A stretch of DNA of 38,179 nucleotides from Marinitoga hydrogenitolerans DSM 16785 (GTDB lineage Bacteria; Thermotogota; Thermotogae; Petrotogales; Petrotogaceae): positions 1-38,179 of the forward strand of contig NZ_FQUI01000019.1 in NCBI RefSeq assembly GCF_900129175.1, written 5' to 3'. Under the pieces are notes generated by a model that was given only the letters and a program-made list of their open reading frames with translations, did no database searches and was not told the origin of the DNA. The translations under genes were made by a program, and so were the position numbers. This document shows positions 1 through 8,461 of this stretch, piece after piece (within the stretch, counting starts at the first letter, position 1; each line of letters starts with the position of its first letter).

Positions 1-62
1 ACACTTTCCATTACTCTTAAATACTTTTTTCCTTTCACCTTTGATATTTTAACGAACATCAT
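1..62 (-). CDS. Partial transposase N-terminus, IS1634/IS4-like
   Basis: This is the first 20 or so codons of a minus-strand gene that runs off the left edge. Reading from 62 downward gives MMFVKISKVKGKKYLRVMES. The pattern MF(V/I)-basic-KGKKYL-(x)-ES is typical of the start of IS1634-type DDE transposases, which cut and paste their own element. The ribosome binding site AAAGGAG lies 5 bases before the ATG at 62 and 8 bases before a second ATG at 59; either may be used. A promoter and an inverted repeat lie just upstream. The family call rests on a short N-terminus only, so it is moderate. Another IS4-group transposase is possible. Confidence 0.6.
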   Translation of the reverse strand, partial: MMFVKISKVKGKKYLRVMES

Positions 63-70
63 GCCATCTC

Positions 71-107
71 CTTTTAGTGGTTTTCATATATATTATACCA
101 CTAAAAG
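71..107. repeat. 11-bp inverted repeat around IS promoter and RBS
   Basis: CTTTTAGTGGT (71-81) is the exact reverse complement of ACCACTAAAAG (97-107), with a 15-base spacer. In the transposase mRNA direction, the downstream arm overlaps the AAAGGAG ribosome binding site. The upstream arm lies before the expected transcription start. Only transcripts entering from outside the element would carry both arms and hide the ribosome binding site. Confidence 0.75.
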
Positions 108-120
108 TTAGTAAAATCAA
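92..120 (-). promoter_or_regulatory. Transposase promoter (TTGATT-17-TATAAT)
   Basis: On the minus strand the -35 box TTGATT (120-115) and the -10 box TATAAT (97-92) are separated by exactly 17 bases. Transcription should start near 85, which leaves a leader of about 23 bases carrying the AAAGGAG ribosome binding site. The -10 box begins inside the left arm and runs into the loop of an 11-bp inverted repeat (71-107), so mRNA from this promoter would lack one arm. Confidence 0.7.
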
Positions 121-142
121 TAGTTATATGCAAAAATATCAT

Positions 143-165
143 AAAAAGTTAGCCACACACTTTTT
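143..165. other. Small hairpin upstream of the IS gene, IS end nearby
   Basis: AAAAAGT (143-149) can pair with ACTTTTT (159-165) around a 9-base loop. It lies between the transposase promoter and the kbl terminator, where the end of the insertion sequence must fall. It could be part of the IS terminal repeat or a weak terminator. The exact IS boundary and target duplication cannot be seen because the other end is outside the window. Nothing else is recognised between 121 and 250. Confidence 0.25.
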
Positions 166-250
166 CGACTGACCTAGATTTACACACCTCAAATACGCAT
201 TTTACCGTCCAATTTTTTCATTTTTCCTTAAATTGCTGTCAAACTCGGGA

Positions 251-276
251 AAAGGCTGGGAATTATCCCAGCCTTT
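251..276 (-). terminator. Terminator of the tdh-kbl operon
   Basis: A perfect 11-bp stem (AAAGGCTGGGA 251-261 with TCCCAGCCTTT 266-276) closes a 4-base loop. The stem reaches the last base of the kbl stop codon. The T run on the minus strand is short (TTTT). It is symmetrical enough to act in both directions and could also stop transcription leaving the IS region. Confidence 0.75.
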
Positions 277-1460
277 TATTTGATAATATTTAATTCTTTA
301 CCAATTTTTTCGAATTTTTCAACAGCAAAATCAAGATCTTCTTTTGTATGTGCGGCACTTATCATCACTCTTATTCTTGCCAAACCTTTTGGAACTGTTG
401 GGAATCCAATTGATTGGGCGAAAATACCTTCTTCAAATAATTTTAAACTAAATTCTTTAGCAACTTTAGCATCATATAACATTACAGGAGTTATTGGAGT
501 TTCACTATGCCATGTGTCAAAGCCTAAAGCGTTAAGTTTTTCTTTGAAATATTTAGCATTATCCCATAGTTTTTCAACGACATTTCCACTTTCAACAAGT
601 ATTCTTACTGCCTCTAATGCAGCACCAGCTTCGGCAGGAGATAAGGAACTACTAAATAAAAATGGTCGGGCTTTTTGTTTTAAATAATCAATTAATTCTT
701 TTTTTCCTGCAACAAAACCACCAACAACACCAAAAGCTTTTGATAATGTACCAACTTCAATATCCACGTGTCCATGTAAATGGAAATGATCGACAATTCC
801 TCTGCCACTGTCTCCTAATACTCCTTCGCCGTGTGCATCATCCACCATTATTATAGCATTATATTTTTCTGCAACTTCAATTATTTCTGGCAATGGAGCT
901 AAATCCCCATCCATGCTAAATACGCCGTCTGTTATAATTAATAATCTTCTTGCGCCATTGTCTTTGGCTTCTTTGATTTTTTCTTCTAAATCTTTAACAT
1001 CTTTATGTTTCCATACATATTTTTTTGCTTTTGATAATCTTACACCATCAATGATACTTGCATGGTTTAATTCATCTGACAATATAGCATCTTCAGCAGT
1101 TGTTATAGCTGGAATAACAGCTTGATTAGCATTAAAACCTGATTGAACAACTAATGTAGCTTCTGTTTTTTTGAATTCTGCAAGTTCCTTTTCTAATTGT
1201 TGATGAATATTCATAGTTCCAGCAATAGTTCTTACTGCACCAGGTCCAACCCCATATTTTTCTATAGCCTTAATAGCAGCTTTTTTTAATCTTTCATAAT
1301 TAGCAAAACCTAAATAGTTATTAGAACAAAGATTTAATACTTTTTTTCCATCAACTTCAAACCATGCACCTTGAGCTCCATCTAATGTTCTAATAGTAAC
1401 AAAAAGACCATTTTCTTTTAGTTGATTCATTTCAGCACTTAATTGTTCATAAAAATTCAT
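276..1460 (-). CDS. kbl: Glycine C-acetyltransferase (2-amino-3-ketobutyrate CoA ligase)
   Basis: This PLP enzyme of the alpha-oxoamine synthase family splits 2-amino-3-oxobutyrate with CoA into glycine and acetyl-CoA, the second step of threonine breakdown. The 394 residues match the family length. Visible landmarks are LCSNNYLGF (44-52), NHAS with H133, the cofactor-binding [10 protein letters not shown] (207-216) and the PLP lysine K241 in GTLSKAFG. BioF (8-amino-7-oxononanoate synthase) is a close relative. The gene lies 10 bases downstream of threonine dehydrogenase, which makes KBL much more likely. GGGGTGA precedes the ATG by 4 bases. The operon ends in a strong hairpin that overlaps the stop codon. 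Confidence 0.92.
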   Translation of the reverse strand: MNFYEQLSAEMNQLKENGLFVTIRTLDGAQGAWFEVDGKKVLNLCSNNYLGFANYERLKKAAIKAIEKYGVGPGAVRTIAGTMNIHQQLEKELAEFKKTEATLVVQSGFNANQAVIPAITTAEDAILSDELNHASIIDGVRLSKAKKYVWKHKDVKDLEEKIKEAKDNGARRLLIITDGVFSMDGDLAPLPEIIEVAEKYNAIIMVDDAHGEGVLGDSGRGIVDHFHLHGHVDIEVGTLSKAFGVVGGFVAGKKELIDYLKQKARPFLFSSSLSPAEAGAALEAVRILVESGNVVEKLWDNAKYFKEKLNALGFDTWHSETPITPVMLYDAKVAKEFSLKLFEEGIFAQSIGFPTVPKGLARIRVMISAAHTKEDLDFAVEKFEKIGKELNIIK

Positions 1461-1470
1461 AAAATCACCC

Positions 1471-2517
1471 CTATTCTGAAATTTTTAATACAATTTTTCC
1501 GCTTTTCTTTGAATTCATAAGTTCAAACCCCTTTTCAAAATCTTCCATTGGAAGAACATGGGTAATTAATTTTGATAAATCAATGCGATTTGTACGAAGC
1601 CATTCAGAAGCAATTTGCCATGTTTCAAACATTTTTCTGCCGGTAATACAATGGATTTTAATTCCTTTAAATACTGCAGTATTCATTATAAAAGGTACAG
1701 GATTTGTTGGGAATACACCCAATATAGCGGCTTCTCCAGCATTTGTTAATGATTCTATACCTGAGTTTAATGCGTCAGGATTCCCTGACATTTCAAGTAA
1801 TACATCAGCACCATCATTATTTGTTAATTTCATAACTTCCTCAACCAAATTTTTTTCTAAAGGATTTATAATATAATCAGCTCCCATTTCTTTTGCCATT
1901 TTTATTCTGTATTCAGAGACCTCACTAACGATTATTGTAGCAGCACCAGAAATTTTCGCAACTTGTACAGCAATGGCACCAATAGGTCCGGCTCCGGTAA
2001 TTAATACTGTTTTTCCTCTTAAATCAACAGCAGTTGCTGTATGAATAGCATTCCCTAAAGGTTCCATAACTGAAGCATATTCTCTTGGGATAGAAGGGTC
2101 TAATTTCCATAGTACAATTTCTGGAACAACAACATATTCTGCAAATACACCGTCTCTATCTACACCTAAAATTTGCATATTTTTACATACGTGCATATTT
2201 CCTGTTTTACATTGTTTACAAACACCACAGGGAATATGTGTTTCTGAAGCAACAATATCTCCAGGTTTTAAGCCTTTAACCATAGGTCCAATTTCAACAA
2301 CTTCTCCTACAAATTCATGGCCATCAATTTGAGGAGTTTTTATTCTTCCCTGAGACCATTCATCCCATTTCCATATATGTAAGTCAGTGCCGCAAATCGA
2401 AGCGTTCAAAACTTTTACTTTAACTTCATTAGGCTCTTTGATTTCAGGAATTTCAACAGTATCTAACACAAAACCTTTTCTTGGATATTTTTTTACAATA
2501 GCTTTCATAGTCCCCAA
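1471..2517 (-). CDS. tdh: L-threonine 3-dehydrogenase
   Basis: This zinc-dependent medium-chain dehydrogenase oxidises L-threonine to 2-amino-3-oxobutyrate with NAD+, feeding kbl directly downstream. Numbering from the TTG, the catalytic zinc ligands fit C42 (CGTDLHIW) and H67-E68 (GHEF). The structural zinc site is C97, C100, C103 and C111, the conserved MEPLGNAIH starts at 151, and the NAD-binding GAGPIG lies at 175-180. The WDEWSQ motif after the catalytic Cys is typical of threonine dehydrogenases. The TTG at 2517 has GGTGA 6 bases upstream. The ATG at 2508 gives the usual family start (MKAI) but its nearest G-rich site is only about 2 bases away, so I favour the TTG. Confidence 0.93.
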   Translation of the reverse strand: MGTMKAIVKKYPRKGFVLDTVEIPEIKEPNEVKVKVLNASICGTDLHIWKWDEWSQGRIKTPQIDGHEFVGEVVEIGPMVKGLKPGDIVASETHIPCGVCKQCKTGNMHVCKNMQILGVDRDGVFAEYVVVPEIVLWKLDPSIPREYASVMEPLGNAIHTATAVDLRGKTVLITGAGPIGAIAVQVAKISGAATIIVSEVSEYRIKMAKEMGADYIINPLEKNLVEEVMKLTNNDGADVLLEMSGNPDALNSGIESLTNAGEAAILGVFPTNPVPFIMNTAVFKGIKIHCITGRKMFETWQIASEWLRTNRIDLSKLITHVLPMEDFEKGFELMNSKKSGKIVLKISE

Positions 2518-2648
2518 CAGAATTCACCGTCCTTATATTATATTCATTATTAGTTTAACTCAAAAATGAAAAAAATTTCAATGTCATTTTTTTCAGGTTA
2601 TTGCTTATTAAAGGTTTTAAAAGCTAATAATCTTAAAATATGAGCATT
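2518..2648 (-). promoter_or_regulatory. Intergenic region holding the presumed tdh-kbl promoter
   Basis: These 131 bases separate the tdh start from the end of the gene before it. On the minus strand there is a TATAAT at 2542-2537, but the best -35 (TTGAGT at 2563-2558) is only 15 bases away, so the promoter is uncertain. No convincing terminator is visible for the upstream gene; the only pairing seen (about 2605-2632) is broken by mismatches. Confidence 0.3.
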
Positions 2649-3143
2649 TTACTTAGGATTATAATAGAAAAATTCATTATCATCTTTAATAAGTTCATTT
2701 TCCAATAAAGAATTGATTTTTTCTTCGCTAATATATTTCAATATAAAATCTTTTGGTAGTCCTTTAATGTCACTGCTTCTATTGTATATTTTTCTTAAAT
2801 TAAGCAATAAAACTTCTTCTTCTCTTTTTTTCATAAATGAAGCTATTTCTAAAAAAGTAATTTTTAAATTTAGAAAGAATTTATCATAATAATCATTATC
2901 TTTTAATAGTTCAACAAAAAGCTGATAAGATTCTTTTTTGAAACGGGTTTTGCCAACTTTATAATAGTCTATTAAATTTATTCCAAAAACTAAAGAATCA
3001 AGGCCAAAATAATCACCTTCGCAAAAAACTTGGCCTAATTTTTCCGTTTCTTCATATTTTAATGTTGATATAACAATTCCGTTTTGAATATAAGCAATTT
3101 CTTTTATATCTCTTGAAAGATTAGTGATTAATTCACATTTCAT
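2649..3143 (-). CDS. Degenerate CRP-like protein, second of a pair
   Basis: Hypothetical protein of 164 residues. The start is placed at the ATG at 3143 because GGTGA lies 6 bases upstream and the gene then overlaps its neighbour by 11 bases; longer reading frames back to 3200 lack support. The first part (IQNGIVIST, then GQVFCEGDYFGLDSL) resembles the end of a cyclic-nucleotide-binding fold with its GxxFGxxSL turn. A long helical middle follows, as in the CRP dimer helix. The C-terminal 50 residues (GLPKDFI...YISEEKINSLLENELI) could be an eroded winged helix. No clear nucleotide-binding Glu-Arg pair is present. The family assignment is inference, and DNA binding is unproven. Confidence 0.55.
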   Translation of the reverse strand: MKCELITNLSRDIKEIAYIQNGIVISTLKYEETEKLGQVFCEGDYFGLDSLVFGINLIDYYKVGKTRFKKESYQLFVELLKDNDYYDKFFLNLKITFLEIASFMKKREEEVLLLNLRKIYNRSSDIKGLPKDFILKYISEEKINSLLENELIKDDNEFFYYNPK

Positions 3144-3981
3144 TTTTTTCACCAACATTTTTTTTATTAAAGATATTTGTAAAAATATCATAATTTTCAA
3201 CTCTAATAAGCATTTCGCCCCATGCGGGGATTCCCCAAAACCTTAAAATTTCCAGATATTCCTCAAGGACTTCTTTTATTCGTTCAGAATCATTGCAAAA
3301 AATACATGATAAATATAAAAAATATTTTACTAAAGCTCTGTCTTCTATTTCTATAGATTTTTCAAAACCATAGATTAAATCTTCACAAAGTTGACTATTA
3401 TTTATATTTTTTCGTATATAATTTGTTGTGAAAACAATTATGCCTGCCAAATCTAAATTTTCTTTATCAAATAATAATTTAAAGTTTTCTGTAGCAATTT
3501 CAGGATCTTCCGGAAGTTCGGATTCGAAAATTTCACCAACATTTAAAATCTGATCTAACTCGGCTAATAAAATATCAGTTTCGTCAAGTTGCATATCTTC
3601 AATTAAGTCTTTTCTATTAGATAATCTGGCTTTTGAAATAAGCATTTCATACACATTAGGCGTAATTTCAAATAAACTTTTAAATGAAAGATTTATATAA
3701 AGCTTTGATATATGTTCCATAAATAAAGAAAATTCTTTTTCTTCTAATATTTGTTGAATACTGTTTTTGTCTAATTTTAATACTTCTACTTTAGTATTTG
3801 CAATATAACTTTCTAATAATGGTTTTCCAGTTAAAAAACTCATAGTTCCTATAAATTCTCCTGAAACAAGTTCTCTATTTCTTAAAGATGTTGTAACTTT
3901 TCCAGAAATAATATAATAACAAAAATTGTATGACTCATTTTCTTTTAATAACAATTCACCGGGGTTAAAAAATTCTTTCAT
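3133..3981 (-). CDS. Cyclic-nucleotide-binding-fold protein, first of a pair
   Basis: Protein of 282 residues. Its first 90 or so residues fit the cyclic-nucleotide-binding (CAP effector) beta roll: FFNPGELLLKE, YYIISGKV, GEFIGTMSFLTGKPLLESYIA, then VEVLKLDKNSI. In classic CRP proteins the phosphate-binding cassette has Gly-Glu and an Arg. Here those places read GT and there is no Arg, so cAMP or cGMP binding is doubtful. The rest is mainly helical and acidic with no recognised domain or HTH. The ATG at 3981 is preceded, 6 bases away, by GAAGGTG. The gene lies 33 bases after the penicillin-binding protein and overlaps the next gene by 11 bases, so the three probably form one operon. Confidence 0.7.
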   Translation of the reverse strand: MKEFFNPGELLLKENESYNFCYYIISGKVTTSLRNRELVSGEFIGTMSFLTGKPLLESYIANTKVEVLKLDKNSIQQILEEKEFSLFMEHISKLYINLSFKSLFEITPNVYEMLISKARLSNRKDLIEDMQLDETDILLAELDQILNVGEIFESELPEDPEIATENFKLLFDKENLDLAGIIVFTTNYIRKNINNSQLCEDLIYGFEKSIEIEDRALVKYFLYLSCIFCNDSERIKEVLEEYLEILRFWGIPAWGEMLIRVENYDIFTNIFNKKNVGEKNEM

Positions 3982-4014
3982 AATAGCACCTTCTCATGTG
4001 TAATGTTTTAAAAA

Positions 4015-6030
4015 TTATTTATTTATTTCTATTGCTAAATCCGGGAAATAATATTCTAAAAACAATTTATCTCTAACAAAATCGTTATATATAAAAGTAT
4101 CTCCAAGATCTAAAGAATTTATATATTTTTGTATATTAAGTTTGTCAAATTCAAAAAGTTTAAAATTATTACTTTTGATGTTATTATAATATTTTATAAA
4201 TAAGTCAGGAAATAAAGTTTCATAATTTTGAATATTTTCTATATAATTTTTTTTGCTAAAATATAAGTTTTTATTATTAAAACGATTTGAAATAAAAGTT
4301 TCAAATGGATCGACAACATTCTTTGTTGAATAAAAACTAAAATTTGGAACCTTAGTTATTGGATTATAAGAATAATAGCTGTTTAAGATTTTTCTAGCTA
4401 TAGGGATAGCGTGTGTCGTGGATAATAAAAATCTTCCATCCTTTCTTATTGAAAGTACAATTTTAGCATCATAGCCCGAAAACCAAACGGAGGATTCAGC
4501 AGTACCGGTTTTTCCATGAAATTCATTTTTTTTAGCAAATAAATTTTTTGCTGTTCCTTCTATAACAACCTGCTTTAATAAATCATTCATTGTACTGTAT
4601 GATTTATTGTTTATATTTTGAATTTTTTTATAAATTTTAGGAGATTTCTTGTATATCAAATTCCCATTTTTATCATATATTTCTTCGATTATATAAAACT
4701 CTGGAATTAAACCATAGTTTGGAAAAATTGAAAAAGCTTTTGCAATATTGAATACGTTGCTCTCTATAGTTCCCAAAGAAATTGTTATATCATGAGGATA
4801 AAAACCATTGATACCAATTTCTTTTAAAAAACTTTCAACTGTAGAAATAGATTTTTGAGGTGAATTTTCTAATTTTAAAAATAAATTAATTGATGGTATA
4901 TTTATTGAGTGAATAAGAGCATCTTTTAATGTTGTTTTACCTTTATATGTTTTTTCAAAATTTTGAGGTGCCCAATTTCCAATTTTTAATGGTTCATCTC
5001 TTAGAACTGTATTTATATTAAATCCTTTATTAAGAGCTAATAGATAATAAAAAGGCTTTATAGTAGACCCAATTTGACGATTAGAATAAAAAACATCATA
5101 TTGGTTACCAAAAAAACTAATGATTTTTCCAGTTTTATTATCCAAAATTATAGCGCTTTGAGATGCTTGCCAGGTATTTTTTACAGTTTCAAATAAATCT
5201 TTATCTATTGTTGATTTTACTATATACCCTCCGCCATTTAAGTTAAGTTTTGATTCTTCGTTTTTTATGGCTAGTAATAATTGAAAATTATTTTCATCAA
5301 AATATGGTTTTTTAAAAATTATTTCATTAAGCTGTTGTGTATATACTTTATATTCGTTTTTTGAGATTAATTGATTATTTAATAATGAATTTAGAATAAT
5401 TAACGCTTGATTTTTAGCTCTTAAAGGGTATTTGTAAGGATTATAATATTCTGGAGCATTTATAATACCAACTAAAATAGAAATTTCAGATAAATTTAAG
5501 TCTCTTAACTCTTTACCGAAATATCTTTTTGCAGCAGCACCAAAACCATTTATATCATTTCCGAGGTAGGCTATATTTATATATGATTCTAAAATTTCAT
5601 TTTTTGTATAAGATCTTTCCACCCAGAAAGATATGAAAATTTCTAAAATTTTTCTTGAAATAAGTTTTTTTTGAGTTAAATAAATATTTTTCACAACTTG
5701 TTGAGTAATAGTACTACCTCCATAAGACGTACCGCTTTTTATATTTGTAATTATAGCCCTAATAAAACCTTTTAAATTAAAGCCGGGATGACCAAAAAAA
5801 TCTCTATCTTCAGACCATAATAAAATAAATAATAAATTGATAGGAGTTTCAGATATTTTTGTGTATTTGAATTTTGGTGGCATTATTTCATTTCCATTGG
5901 AAAAAAGATATGTATTATAATTACTATTAATTGAAAAAATGGATTTATTAATAAAGATATTATATGTATAGTTAAAAAGTATCAATCCGGTAATTAATAC
6001 CAAAAGAATTCCATATAGAAAATATTTCAA
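4015..6030 (-). CDS. Class A penicillin-binding protein (PBP1A/1C-like)
   Basis: This bifunctional cell-wall synthase polymerises glycan strands and cross-links peptides outside the membrane. An N-terminal anchor (about 3-25) is followed by the GT51 glycosyltransferase with catalytic E74 in EDRDFFGHPG and the GGSTITQQ motif (104-111). The transpeptidase carries the SxxK motif S322-TIK325, SxN S375-IN377 and KTGT (507-510). All key residues are present, so both activities should be intact. Its 671 residues make it a compact member. The start is a TTG at 6030, preceded 8 bases away by GGAGG. It is divergent from the DUF2344 gene across a 92-bp AT-rich gap. Confidence 0.93.
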   Translation of the reverse strand: MKYFLYGILLVLITGLILFNYTYNIFINKSIFSINSNYNTYLFSNGNEIMPPKFKYTKISETPINLLFILLWSEDRDFFGHPGFNLKGFIRAIITNIKSGTSYGGSTITQQVVKNIYLTQKKLISRKILEIFISFWVERSYTKNEILESYINIAYLGNDINGFGAAAKRYFGKELRDLNLSEISILVGIINAPEYYNPYKYPLRAKNQALIILNSLLNNQLISKNEYKVYTQQLNEIIFKKPYFDENNFQLLLAIKNEESKLNLNGGGYIVKSTIDKDLFETVKNTWQASQSAIILDNKTGKIISFFGNQYDVFYSNRQIGSTIKPFYYLLALNKGFNINTVLRDEPLKIGNWAPQNFEKTYKGKTTLKDALIHSINIPSINLFLKLENSPQKSISTVESFLKEIGINGFYPHDITISLGTIESNVFNIAKAFSIFPNYGLIPEFYIIEEIYDKNGNLIYKKSPKIYKKIQNINNKSYSTMNDLLKQVVIEGTAKNLFAKKNEFHGKTGTAESSVWFSGYDAKIVLSIRKDGRFLLSTTHAIPIARKILNSYYSYNPITKVPNFSFYSTKNVVDPFETFISNRFNNKNLYFSKKNYIENIQNYETLFPDLFIKYYNNIKSNNFKLFEFDKLNIQKYINSLDLGDTFIYNDFVRDKLFLEYYFPDLAIEINK

Positions 6031-6122
6031 AGCTTATTCCTCCATTTAAAATGATTTTAATAAAAATAGTATATAATAATTTTTGCTTAATTTTATTATA
6101 TCATATTATTGGAGTGAGTAAT
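6031..6122. promoter_or_regulatory. Divergent promoter region
   Basis: This 92-bp gap separates the starts of the penicillin-binding protein (minus) and the DUF2344 gene (plus). It is nearly all A+T and holds several -10-like boxes (for example TATAAT at 6072-6077 on plus), but none has a good -35 at standard spacing. Promoters in both directions are expected from the layout, but I cannot place them exactly. Confidence 0.35.
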
Positions 6123-6677
6123 TTGAAATATCTTTTAAGATTTAAAAAATATGGGAAATCCGTCTATATTTCACATAATGATACATTAGAAGAAATTGAA
6201 AGAATGTTTAGAAGAGCTAAAATAAATTTGGAATATACAAAAGGCTTTCACGCTAAACCAAAATTAAGTATTTCGCAAGCAGTACCGCTTGGTTATGTTA
6301 ATAGAGTATTGTTTGTTTTGCTTAACACGAAAGACGCATATAATTTTTCAAATTTTAACAATTATGTATCAGAAGGATTCAAATTAATAGAGTATAAATC
6401 TGTGGAAGAAAATTATAAATTGAAAATAAAATATTATTTATTCCGAACATATATATCGAAAAATTTATTTGAAATTTTTTATGAAAAAGTGGAGAAAAAT
6501 GCCGATTTAAAAAATAAATTTTTAGATTTAGAATATACTATAAATAAAAATGAAATTTATGTGTTAAAATATAAACATGAATATAACAAAATATATAATA
6601 TATGGAAGGTTTTTAATGAGATAAAAGAAAACTTCATATTTAATCCTATTCTTTATGATGTTGTTTGGGGGGATTGA
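6123..6677 (+). CDS. DUF2344 (TIGR03936) radical-SAM-linked protein
   Basis: The first 80 residues match the DUF2344 family: [20 protein letters not shown], then [24 protein letters not shown] and the AVPLG turn. In many bacteria this domain is fused to or encoded beside a B12-type radical SAM enzyme, but here no radical SAM partner is adjacent. Function unknown. The start is placed at the TTG at 6123, behind GGAGTGAG, because the upstream ATG at 6051 adds 24 hydrophobic residues with no ribosome binding site and falls in the divergent promoter region. The gene ends 1 base before the response regulator and is probably co-transcribed with it. Confidence 0.78.
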   Translation: MKYLLRFKKYGKSVYISHNDTLEEIERMFRRAKINLEYTKGFHAKPKLSISQAVPLGYVNRVLFVLLNTKDAYNFSNFNNYVSEGFKLIEYKSVEENYKLKIKYYLFRTYISKNLFEIFYEKVEKNADLKNKFLDLEYTINKNEIYVLKYKHEYNKIYNIWKVFNEIKENFIFNPILYDVVWGD

Positions 6678-6678
6678 G

Positions 6679-7038
6679 TTGAGTAAAAAAATATTAATAG
6701 TAGATGATTCAGATGTTTTAAGGAAGATATTATCTTTTAATTTTAAAAAAGAGGGGTATGAAGTATATGAGGCTAGAGACGGTGAAGAAGGGTTACAGAA
6801 AATAAAAGAAATAAAACCAGATGCTGTTTGTCTGGATATTATGATGCCAAAAATGGATGGTTTTACAGTTTTGAAAAAATTAAAAGAAGAAAATATAAAA
6901 ATTCCAATTTTAGTTTTAACTGCTAAAGGTGGCGAGGAAGACGAAAAATTAGCGTTGTCTCTCGGTGCATTTAAAGTTGCTACTAAACCGTTCAGCCCTA
7001 AAAGTATTGTTGAGATAATAAAACAGGTGGTGGAATGA
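6679..7038 (+). CDS. Single-domain response regulator (CheY-like receiver)
   Basis: A stand-alone receiver domain of 119 residues with no output domain. The acidic pocket D9-D10, the phosphoacceptor D53 ([11 protein letters not shown]), T81 and K103 are all present, so it should be phosphorylated by a histidine kinase encoded elsewhere. The TTG at 6679 is chosen because GGGGG lies 6 bases upstream; the ATG at 6655 would add eight residues inside the previous gene. It is followed after 1 base by a GAF-PP2C phosphatase, which is its likely signalling partner. The pair resembles receiver/RsbU-type modules, but the target is not visible. Confidence 0.9.
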   Translation: MSKKILIVDDSDVLRKILSFNFKKEGYEVYEARDGEEGLQKIKEIKPDAVCLDIMMPKMDGFTVLKKLKEENIKIPILVLTAKGGEEDEKLALSLGAFKVATKPFSPKSIVEIIKQVVE

Positions 7039-7039
7039 T

Positions 7040-8440
7040 ATGGATAAAGCCACCGCATATGGGTTAGAAGTTTATCATGAATTAAATGATAAAATTAATT
7101 ATTATTCAGATGAACCCAGTGAATTAGAAGAGATTAAAAATCGAGTTAAAGTATTAATTGAAAAATTGTTCGATGAAAGTGAAAATTATAGGATTCAATT
7201 AGAAGAATTTTCAATTCAATTAGAAGCGCAAGTAGAGGAGTTATCTAAGCTTTATGAGGAATTAACTGCTGTTTTAGATATTGGGAAAATTTTGCATGAA
7301 ACGCTTGATCCAAGAAAATCTATGGAAAAAATAATAGATAGAATAAATGATATTATTTTATATGAGGATATTATTGTTGGAGAATTTTCGGATTATCCTC
7401 CGGGAAAAGATTTCAGTATTTTGCATGCTGATTTTAATATTCTTGATTTTCAAAAAACCGTGGACATTATTGATTATTTAAGTTTATCTAAAAAAATAAA
7501 GCCTCTTATCTTTGAAAAACATCCCTTAACTAACGAAGAAATTCCAATAATGTTTATACCAATAGAATCAAGAATGAAAGCCTGGGGTTTTTTTCTTTTT
7601 TATGGTTCTAAAAGCGGGTTATTTACAGCGGGAAATAGGAAAATAATGGAATCTATAGCAGAGCAAATAGCATTTAGTTATGATACTCTTGATTTTTTAA
7701 GTAAAAAAATTGAACAAGAAAAGTTAGATGAGCAGCTAAGAATTGCTTCTGAAATACAAAAATCATTATTACCTGAAAAAATACCAGAATTTGAAGATAT
7801 AGAAATAGAAGCATTTTATAGACCAGCTTACGATATAGGTGGCGATTACTATGACGTGGTTGATCTTGGAGAAAAGATATTTTTAGTTTTAGCAGATGTG
7901 TCGGGTAAAAGTGTTCCGGCTGCTTTAATAATGACATCCTTTAGATCAATATTAAGGCATGAATTAGAAAAAACTTCTGATTTGACTACTGTAGTTTCTA
8001 ATTTAAATGATTATATATCTAAAGAAATTCCACAAGACAGATTTGTTACTTCTATTTTTATGATGTTAGATCATAAAAATAGAAGTATAGAAATGATAAA
8101 TTGTGGGCATAATCCAACACTTATACTAAAAGATGATGAACTATTGTCTTTTGAAGCGGAATATATGCCTATAGGTATTATGGATGGTTTTATTTTTGAA
8201 AGTCAAAAATTAAAATATGATAAAGATATAAATATAGTATTATATACTGATGGTATAACTGAGGCAAGAAATGAAGAAAGTGAAGAATTTGAAATTGAAA
8301 GGTTAACGGAAATTTTCACAAAAAACAAAGATAAAAGTTCAAAAGATATAGTTAATATAATTATAAAAGAATTAGATAAATTTGTTGGAAAAGCATCTCA
8401 ACATGATGATACAACGCTAATGATAATTAAATCAAAATGA
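7040..8440 (+). CDS. GAF-domain PP2C phosphatase (SpoIIE/RsbU type)
   Basis: A 466-residue cytoplasmic protein with no membrane segment. A coiled-coil-like, Glu-rich start (about 28-80) is followed by a GAF-like sensor region (about 80-220) and a SpoIIE/RsbU-type PP2C domain (about 230-465). The metal-binding signatures are GGDYYD (267-272, with D269), DVSGKSVPAAL (286-296), the late YTDGITEAR, and QHDDTTL near the end. Such phosphatases usually dephosphorylate anti-sigma-factor antagonists. No STAS or RsbW-like partner is in this window. GGTGGTGG precedes the ATG, and the gene starts 1 base after the receiver gene. Confidence 0.9.
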   Translation: MDKATAYGLEVYHELNDKINYYSDEPSELEEIKNRVKVLIEKLFDESENYRIQLEEFSIQLEAQVEELSKLYEELTAVLDIGKILHETLDPRKSMEKIIDRINDIILYEDIIVGEFSDYPPGKDFSILHADFNILDFQKTVDIIDYLSLSKKIKPLIFEKHPLTNEEIPIMFIPIESRMKAWGFFLFYGSKSGLFTAGNRKIMESIAEQIAFSYDTLDFLSKKIEQEKLDEQLRIASEIQKSLLPEKIPEFEDIEIEAFYRPAYDIGGDYYDVVDLGEKIFLVLADVSGKSVPAALIMTSFRSILRHELEKTSDLTTVVSNLNDYISKEIPQDRFVTSIFMMLDHKNRSIEMINCGHNPTLILKDDELLSFEAEYMPIGIMDGFIFESQKLKYDKDINIVLYTDGITEARNEESEEFEIERLTEIFTKNKDKSSKDIVNIIIKELDKFVGKASQHDDTTLMIIKSK

Positions 8441-8461
8441 TTTTAAAGGAGGTATTTTATT

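Noticed and set aside
280-1125. Three plus-strand reading frames opposite kbl
   Set aside because: They lie antisense to a clear, complete kbl gene, lack ribosome binding sites and show no recognisable protein pattern. They are shadows of an AT-rich gene.
2570-2648. Intrinsic terminator after the second CRP-like gene
   Set aside because: The only pairing (around 2605-2632) is interrupted by mismatches, is A/T only, and is not followed by a clean T run.
3144-3200. Longer start of the second CRP-like gene
   Set aside because: It would overlap its neighbour by 68 bases. The ATG at 3143 has a GGTGA site and gives a sensible N-terminus.
6051-6122. Longer N-terminus of the DUF2344 protein (a possible signal peptide)
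   Set aside because: The extra 24 residues are hydrophobic but fall in the divergent promoter region without a ribosome binding site. The TTG at 6123 has GGAGTGAG and matches the family start.
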